Shown here: piece by piece, positions 59,528-64,000 of the stretch
How positions within the stretch are numbered: position 1 is the stretch's first letter
Layout of the letters: the number at the start of each line of letters is the position of its first letter
Source of the DNA: DASZHJ01 sp035507155
GTDB taxonomy: Bacteria; Pseudomonadota; Alphaproteobacteria; ATCC43930; CGMCC-115725
Direction of reading: 5' to 3'
NCBI GenBank assembly: GCA_035507155.1
Contig: DATJOK010000024.1
Location: forward strand, 1 to 64,000
Length of the DNA: 64,000 bases
Made by a program: the position numbers and the translations under genes
Notes under the pieces: generated by a model
Seen by the model: the letters and a program-made list of their open reading frames with translations, nothing else
Told to the model about the DNA's origin: nothing
Databases searched by the model: none

Positions 59528-59712
59528 CGGCCTCCTCATGAGAGCCGCCGCGGCGGGTCATCCCCAGACCACGGGCGGCGTTCTGCCGAATCTCTGGGGT
59601 GGCGGCACTGCGATGAAACGGCCGCGGCCTGCGCTAAGTTGCAGAGCCGAAATGGGCCGACAAGACAGAGAGATTGCGTGCGCACGGTGCGCTTCCGACC
59701 GCCATACTCCTT

Positions 59713-60516
59713 TCATCGGGATCGATGCTCCATCGCCTTGGGGTTGTGTCGGCGTTTCCGCCGCTGGCGCCAATCGGTGATCGCCTTGGTGATCTCCGCA
59801 CCGAACAGCAGGATCTGGCTCGAGTAGTAGGCCCAGATCAGCAGGACCGCTGCCGCGCCCGCGGCGCGATAGAACGAGTGCTCGGCGATGCTCACGACAT
59901 AGACGCCGATCGCGTATTTGCCGATCTCCAGCAACAGGCTGGTAATCGCGGCGCCGGTCCAAGCCTCCCGCCAGCGCACGGCGGCGCTGGAGAACAGTTT
60001 GAAGGTCAGGGCGATGATGGCTGTCATCGCCGCAAATGACAGCAAGGCATTGATGATCTCGATCAGAGCCGGAATGCCGTTGCCGAGCTGTTGCTTGAAC
60101 GTCGCCAGCAGGGCATTCACTGCAAGCGACAGGATCAGAATGAAGCCGAGCGCCAGGATCAGCACAAAGGACAGCACGAAGCGCTTGCTGGCGGAGAGTA
60201 GGCCGGTGCTGTGGTCTCCGCGCACCTTCCAGATCACGTCGAAGGAAAGCTGGATTTCCCAGAACATGCCGGTGGCGGCTACCACCAGCATCCCCAAGCT
60301 CACCGCCGTCGCCAGCGGGCTGGAAGCGGAAGCTCCGGTGAGTTGCAGCATGGATTCCAGGGAGCGGGCGGCATCCATTCCCATCGCGCGCTCGACGGTC
60401 CGCTCGATCGCGCCTTTGGTTGCCGTCTTGCCGAAGATGAACCCGACGATCGCCGTGATGAGCCACAGCATCGGGGCCAGGGAGAAGATCGTGTAGTAGG
60501 CGATGGCGGCGCCCAT
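59713..60516 (-). CDS. YihY/BrkB family membrane protein, N-terminus uncertain
   Basis: A 267-residue polytopic protein with about six helices. G-A-A-I-A-Y-Y-T-I-F-S-L-A-P near the start and I-W-A-Y-Y-S-S-Q-I-L-L-F-G-A-E near residue 228 are family signatures. The 20 codons before ATG 60516 are in frame and encode the usual upstream residues (A-F-K-A-W-L-D-D-R-A-P-S). Between that ATG and the in-frame stop near 60597 there is no ATG, GTG or TTG. The real start may be a rare CTG (60582) or non-canonical codon, or the N-terminus has been clipped. Its role is uncertain in the family. Confidence 0.85.
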   Translation of the reverse strand: MGAAIAYYTIFSLAPMLWLITAIVGFIFGKTATKGAIERTVERAMGMDAARSLESMLQLTGASASSPLATAVSLGMLVVAATGMFWEIQLSFDVIWKVRGDHSTGLLSASKRFVLSFVLILALGFILILSLAVNALLATFKQQLGNGIPALIEIINALLSFAAMTAIIALTFKLFSSAAVRWREAWTGAAITSLLLEIGKYAIGVYVVSIAEHSFYRAAGAAAVLLIWAYYSSQILLFGAEITKAITDWRQRRKRRHNPKAMEHRSR

Positions 60517-60613
60517 GCTGGGCGCGCGGTCGTCAAGCCAGGCCTTGAATGCGGCTCTGATGATCCGGAATGGGAGGCGCAGGGTGATGCGTCGTCACCT
60601 GCCGTCCGTCCCG

Positions 60614-61117
60614 CTATCTCCGGTGCCGCGCCCGGGTGCGCGCGGCCTTGCGAGCGGCGGCGGCGCGACCAGCGCGGCCCTTGGTCTTCGCTGCCTTGCG
60701 TGCGGCGCGGGAACGTGCCGATTTGCTGCGGCGGGACGCAGCGCTTCTGGCCTGGCGTGACAGAGCCCGGCGCGAAACAGTGCCTTTGGGCTCGCGTTTT
60801 AAGACGCGCGACACCGCGCGCGAAACCCGCGGCCGACGCTTCGGCTTCCGCTTGCCCTGGCCCGCGGCATAGGCGTAGGCCGCGCTCTTGCGCGTGCGGC
60901 GCTTGGTCTGTCCCTTGCGGGGCGGTCGTAACGGGACGCCGGCGCGGCGCGCTTCCGACAGGCCGATGGCGATCGCCTGTTTGGTCGATCGCGCACCATG
61001 CTCGCCGTGGCGGATCTTCTCGATCTCCTCGCGCACGAACTCGCCTGCCTGAGTCGAAGGAGACTTTCCCTCGCGGCGATCCTTCCTGGCTTTCTCGATC
61101 GTTCGCTGCTGCGGCAT
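60614..61117 (-). CDS. DUF6496-type basic protein with histone H1-like tail
   Basis: A 167-residue, strongly basic protein. ATG at 61117 has GGAGGG upstream. Residues 1-68 form the conserved block (I-E-K-A-R-K-D, S-T-Q-A-G-E-F-V-R-E-E-I, H-G-A-R-S-T-K-Q-A-I-A-I-G-L-S-E-A-R-R-A-G-V) of the DUF6496 family. The rest is a low-complexity Lys/Arg/Ala tail resembling histone H1-like or nucleoid-binding proteins. DNA or RNA binding is likely from composition only. The tail repeats also make its 3' end prone to misreading. Confidence 0.8.
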   Translation of the reverse strand: MPQQRTIEKARKDRREGKSPSTQAGEFVREEIEKIRHGEHGARSTKQAIAIGLSEARRAGVPLRPPRKGQTKRRTRKSAAYAYAAGQGKRKPKRRPRVSRAVSRVLKREPKGTVSRRALSRQARSAASRRSKSARSRAARKAAKTKGRAGRAAAARKAARTRARHRR

Positions 61118-61259
61118 ATCGCCCTCCGATGCGCGCTCTGCCTCCGTTCCCTTAACCGGACCGCTTCCCGATAGTTCCCTGACGACTGGGAACTCCATGG
61201 ACGGGGAGGCGGTTTGGTCGAGGATTCCCGTGCCAATTACCAGACTCGAGGAGCTGACC

Positions 61260-62432
61260 TTGAACCGACGGCATCTGTTGACACGTGGCAGCGCCATGGC
61301 AGCGGCAGGCGGCTGGGTGACCCGCCGTGCGCAGCACACCGTGACCGCTGTTCAGCCGGCAGCTTCGGATCCGGTGCCGCCGGTGATGGCTGCCCCCGTT
61401 GTCGGTTCCGCGAGCGTCGCTGAACCGCGGTCGGGCAATGGCCGCCTGGAGAAGGGGCAGGTCGGCTATATGCTCGCGCACGAGCAGTTCCCCGTGCGTG
61501 AGCTTGCCGATATTGGCGAGGCTGCCGCGCGCGCAGGCTTCGGTTTGCTGGCGACCAGCGATCACTTTCAGCCGTGGCAGGCAAACGAGGGACACTCGGG
61601 CGAGGCATGGGTCACCATGGGTGCGCTTGGCGCCCGTACGGAGCCGGCTTGGATGGGAACGACGGTGACCTGTCCGACCCTGCGCTACCAGCCGGCGGTG
61701 GTGGCGGAGGCTTTCGCGTCCCTGAGCCAGCTCTATCCCGGTCGTATCTTTCTCGGCGTCGGGTCCGGCGAGGCGCTGAACGAGCAGGCGGCGACCGGCT
61801 CCTGGCCCGCGTGGAACGAGCGATGGGAGCGGCTCATCGAGGCGATAAGCATCATCCGTGCCTTGTGGACCGGCGAGCCGGTCGCGCATGCGGGCAAATA
61901 TTACTCGGTCCACGCCAGACTCTACGATCCGCCGCCGCAGCCGATTCCGCTGCTGACTGCGGCCAACGGCCGGAAATCGATGCGTCTTGCGGGCCTCCAT
62001 GGGGATGGGCTGGTGACCGATCCTGTCACCTGGAAACAGCATAGGGCGCAATGGGTCGCCGGCGTCCGTGAGAGCGGCAGGGACCCTGCCAGTCTGCCGG
62101 TTCTGGTCGAGCAGTACGTGGTGGTCGGCGGAACGGCCGAGGCGCGACAGGCGGCAGAGCTCTGGCGCTTCGGGCCCAAGGCCTTCAAGGGTTATTTCGA
62201 TATCCGCGATCCCGAGGTCATCCAGAAACGTGCCGAGGCGGAGCTGCCGCTCGAGAAGGTGATGGAGGGCTGGGCGATCGGAACCGATCCGGCGGCACAT
62301 GTGAAGGTGATCCGCGAGCTTTTCGAGAGCGGTGTCACCATCGTCAACATTCATGCCGGCCAGCAGGATCCCGAGCGCGTGATCGCCTTCTATGGGGCGG
62401 AGGTCTTGCCGAATTTCAAGCGGCTCGGGTGA
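61260..62432 (+). CDS. LLM-class F420/flavin-dependent oxidoreductase with Tat signal
   Basis: A 390-residue luciferase-like TIM-barrel enzyme. TTG at 61260 with GAGGAG 6 bases upstream gives an N-terminus N-R-R-H-L-L-T-R-G plus a hydrophobic stretch, a twin-arginine export signal. GTG at 61230 is the alternative. Mature motifs are G-Q-V-G-Y-M-L-A-H-E-Q-F, T-S-D-H-F-Q-P-W, P-G-R-I-F-L-G-V-G-S-G-E-A-L-N-E and the C-terminal I-H-A-G-Q-Q-D-P-E. These resemble the F420-dependent glucose-6-phosphate dehydrogenase-like group (TIGR03557 type). Export suggests a periplasmic flavin enzyme, and the substrate is unknown. Confidence 0.82.
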   Translation: MNRRHLLTRGSAMAAAGGWVTRRAQHTVTAVQPAASDPVPPVMAAPVVGSASVAEPRSGNGRLEKGQVGYMLAHEQFPVRELADIGEAAARAGFGLLATSDHFQPWQANEGHSGEAWVTMGALGARTEPAWMGTTVTCPTLRYQPAVVAEAFASLSQLYPGRIFLGVGSGEALNEQAATGSWPAWNERWERLIEAISIIRALWTGEPVAHAGKYYSVHARLYDPPPQPIPLLTAANGRKSMRLAGLHGDGLVTDPVTWKQHRAQWVAGVRESGRDPASLPVLVEQYVVVGGTAEARQAAELWRFGPKAFKGYFDIRDPEVIQKRAEAELPLEKVMEGWAIGTDPAAHVKVIRELFESGVTIVNIHAGQQDPERVIAFYGAEVLPNFKRLG

Positions 62433-62570
62433 GGACGACCGCCAACAGGGAACGCCGGCCAGTAACCGGAACCTCCCCAGGTGAAGGCCATCCGCTCCAT
62501 GTCGCTGACGGGGTCCAGAGCCCAGTAGCGCGCAGACGGGAACGCTTCTCGTCCCGCCCGATCACCGCCT

Positions 62571-63788
62571 CTAGGCCACGGCGCGCTGTCGAGGCTGCAG
62601 TATGGCCGAAAGGGCTCCGATCAGCTCCGCCATCATGGCATCGGTATGGAGCGGTGTCGGCGTGAAACGGAGCCGCTCCTCGCCGCGGGGAACGGTCGGG
62701 TAGTTGATCGGTGTCGCGTACATGCCGAACTCCTCGAGGAGGCGCCGGCTCACGTCCTTGCAGAGCGCCGCCTCGCCGATATGGAGAGGCACGATGTGGC
62801 TCTCGGAGGGGATCCGCGGCAAACCAGCGGTGTCGAAGAGTCGTTTCAGCGTATCGGCACGCTCGAAGAGCTTGGCTCGGCGAGCGTGGTCTGCCCGCAC
62901 GTGCCGCACGCTCGCCAGTGCCGCGGCGGCGACCATCGGCGGCAGCGAGGTGGTGAAGATGAAGCCTGGCGCCACCGAGCGCAGGTAGTCGATCACCTCT
63001 GCGTCGCCGGCGACATAGCCGCCATGACAGCCGAAGGCCTTGGCCAGCGTTCCCTCGATGATGTCGATGCGGTTGGCGACGCCGTCGCGCTCGGAGACGC
63101 CGCCGCCATTGGGGCCATACATCCCCACCGCGTGCACCTCATCGAGATAGGTCATCGCGTCGTATCGTTCCGCCAGATCGCAGATCGCGCGCAACGGGCC
63201 GATGTCGGCGTCCATGGAATAGACGGACTCGAAGGCGATCATCTTCGGCGCCTGCGGCGGAGCCGCGCGCAGCAGCGCCTCCAGATGCTCCGTGTCGTTG
63301 TGGCGAAAGATATGGACATTGGCGCGGGCGCCCTTGATGCCGGCGATCATCGAGGCGTGGTTCTTGGAGTCCGAGAATACTTCCCAGAGCGTGTCCGCGC
63401 CGGCCGGCCGACTGTTCAGGATGGTGGCGATCGCCGCCTGATTGGAGACGAAGCCGGAGGTGAAGAGGAGGGCTGCGGGCTTGCCATGCAGCGCCGCCAG
63501 CTCGCGCTCCAGCGCGTCGTGGGCGGGGCTGGTGCCGCTGATGTTGCGGGTACCGCCGGCGCCCGCCCCCATCGTGCGGGCGGCGTCGCGGGCGGCCTCG
63601 ACCACGATGGGATGGCCGCCCATGGCGAGATAATCGTTCGAGGACCACACGAGCACTTCGCGGCCGTCCGGCCGCCTGTAATAAGGAAAGCGCTCGGCCT
63701 GCTTCTGCAGGGGGGTGAACTCGCGATAGCGCCCCTGCGCCCGTATATCGTCGAGGGCCTGGCGGCAGAACGCTTGGAATGTGGCCAT
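62571..63788 (-). CDS. hemA: 5-aminolevulinate synthase
   Basis: A 405-residue PLP enzyme of the alpha-oxoamine synthase family. It has G-A-G-A-G-G-T-R-N-I-S-G-T near residue 75, the PLP Asp and His in Y-L-D-E-V-H-A-V-G-M-Y-G near 215, and the Schiff-base Lys in T-L-A-K-A-F-G-C-H-G-G-Y near 248. It condenses glycine and succinyl-CoA to 5-aminolevulinate, the first step of tetrapyrrole synthesis in Alphaproteobacteria. The 138-base gap to the LLM gene shows no convincing terminator. Repeats upstream of the start may carry its regulation. Confidence 0.97.
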   Translation of the reverse strand: MATFQAFCRQALDDIRAQGRYREFTPLQKQAERFPYYRRPDGREVLVWSSNDYLAMGGHPIVVEAARDAARTMGAGAGGTRNISGTSPAHDALERELAALHGKPAALLFTSGFVSNQAAIATILNSRPAGADTLWEVFSDSKNHASMIAGIKGARANVHIFRHNDTEHLEALLRAAPPQAPKMIAFESVYSMDADIGPLRAICDLAERYDAMTYLDEVHAVGMYGPNGGGVSERDGVANRIDIIEGTLAKAFGCHGGYVAGDAEVIDYLRSVAPGFIFTTSLPPMVAAAALASVRHVRADHARRAKLFERADTLKRLFDTAGLPRIPSESHIVPLHIGEAALCKDVSRRLLEEFGMYATPINYPTVPRGEERLRFTPTPLHTDAMMAELIGALSAILQPRQRAVA

Positions 63789-63877
63789 TCTCGGAACGCC
63801 TCAAAAGCGGGTGAAGAAACGGGAGCGGCGTCGGCCGCGTGTCCCTTAATAAACAGGGCAGCCATCGGGACAATGAC

Positions 63878-63927
63878 TTAGATCACCCTAAATTTAGATC
63901 AACGCACGGGCCAAGGGAGATCAACGC
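63878..63927. promoter_or_regulatory. direct repeats upstream of hemA
   Basis: TTAGATCA occurs at 63878-63885 and 63894-63901 (16-base pitch). AGATCAACGC occurs at 63896-63905 and 63918-63927 (22-base pitch, about two helical turns). ATCAA/TTGAT is the half-site of FNR/CRP-type regulators, but no full TTGAT-N4-ATCAA site is seen. The region lies 90-140 bases before the hemA start and could serve either direction. Confidence 0.4.
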
Positions 63928-63930
63928 GAC

Positions 63931-64000
63931 ATGCCGCCGCATTACGGGAATTTAATGCGATCGGCGGTTATGCCGGTCTCACCGCCGCCGCTCTCCAGGG
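63931..64000 (+). CDS. possible start of a rightward gene, 3' outside the window
   Basis: ATG at 63931 opens a frame that stays open to the window end (23 codons, starting M-P-P-H-Y-G-N-L-M). AGGGAG lies 11 bases upstream. No family can be recognised from so short a piece. It is listed because it would be divergent from hemA and share the repeat region. Confidence 0.2.
   Translation, partial: MPPHYGNLMRSAVMPVSPPPLSR

Noticed and set aside
62433..62570. Terminator in the gap between the LLM gene and hemA
   Set aside because: Only a weak GGGA/TCCC pairing and no T tract; not enough to call.
1..64000. tRNA, rRNA, CRISPR, transposase, prophage or plasmid origin
   Set aside because: Reading the gaps on both strands gave no cloverleaf, regularly spaced repeats, transposase or integrase motifs, or iteron clusters.

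Overview
The window is GC-rich and densely coded, with frequent 4-base start/stop overlaps (ATGA, GTGA). It looks like chromosomal DNA of an alphaproteobacterium. Signs of this are a 5-aminolevulinate synthase (the Shemin-route HemA typical of Alphaproteobacteria), a cyo-type quinol oxidase operon, many ABC uptake systems and CaiB-type CoA transferases, and a hairpin-rich intergenic repeat of the kind common in Rhizobiales and Rhodospirillales. The genus cannot be named from sequence reading alone. I saw no rRNA, tRNA, CRISPR array, transposase, phage gene or plasmid origin.

Layout. 1-6618 (+): a probable operon of cupin (5' end outside the window), LVIVD-repeat protein, RidA, GST, an SsuBCA/TauBCA-like ABC transporter and an HSL-type esterase. 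6620-13293 (-): an LLM flavin/F420 oxidoreductase, cyoABCD without cyoE, two small proteins and a zeta-crystallin-like quinone reductase. 13400-25325 (+): a LacI regulator, HyuA/HyuB hydantoinase-oxoprolinase subunits, a CoA transferase, a crotonase and a branched-chain-type (Liv) ABC transporter with a fused permease-ATPase. 25563-28008 (+): a thiolase-like/DUF35 pair and a GntR regulator. 27998-33513 (-): a Dpp/Opp-type ABC transporter. 33656-36659 (+): a crotonase and two CaiB proteins. 36663-44905 (-): a seven-gene acyl-CoA operon (two CaiB, thiolase-like, DUF35, MBL hydrolase, a gutted aldehyde dehydrogenase, a double CaiB fusion). 45120-49129 (-): livG-livF-dhaK-dhaL-gntR, with dhaL frameshifted. 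49303-53502 (+): livK, a fused livHM and a D-2-hydroxyacid dehydrogenase. 53715-56296 (+): motAB behind a consensus sigma-54 promoter, then an MgtC-like protein. 56328-63788: transaldolase, transketolase, YihY/BrkB, DUF6496, a Tat-type LLM oxidoreductase and hemA.

How the genes may work together. The core (about 14.5-53 kb) reads as one or more undescribed carboxylic-acid or lactam catabolic routes. Acids would enter by Liv/Dpp transporters and be activated by class III CoA transferases (seven domains in six genes). They would then be processed by crotonases and cleaved by thiolase-like proteins that lack the usual thiolase cysteines and sit beside DUF35 Zn-ribbon/OB partners. That last arrangement is the one known for Ltp2/ChsH2-type retro-aldolases. 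Two paralogous FCD-type GntR regulators and one LacI regulator, each near AT-rich palindromes in promoter gaps, are the probable switches. No acyl-CoA dehydrogenase or acyl-CoA ligase is present, so the route is incomplete here or uses already unsaturated or oxygenated substrates. This pathway is inference. The gene families, motifs and palindromes are read from the sequence.
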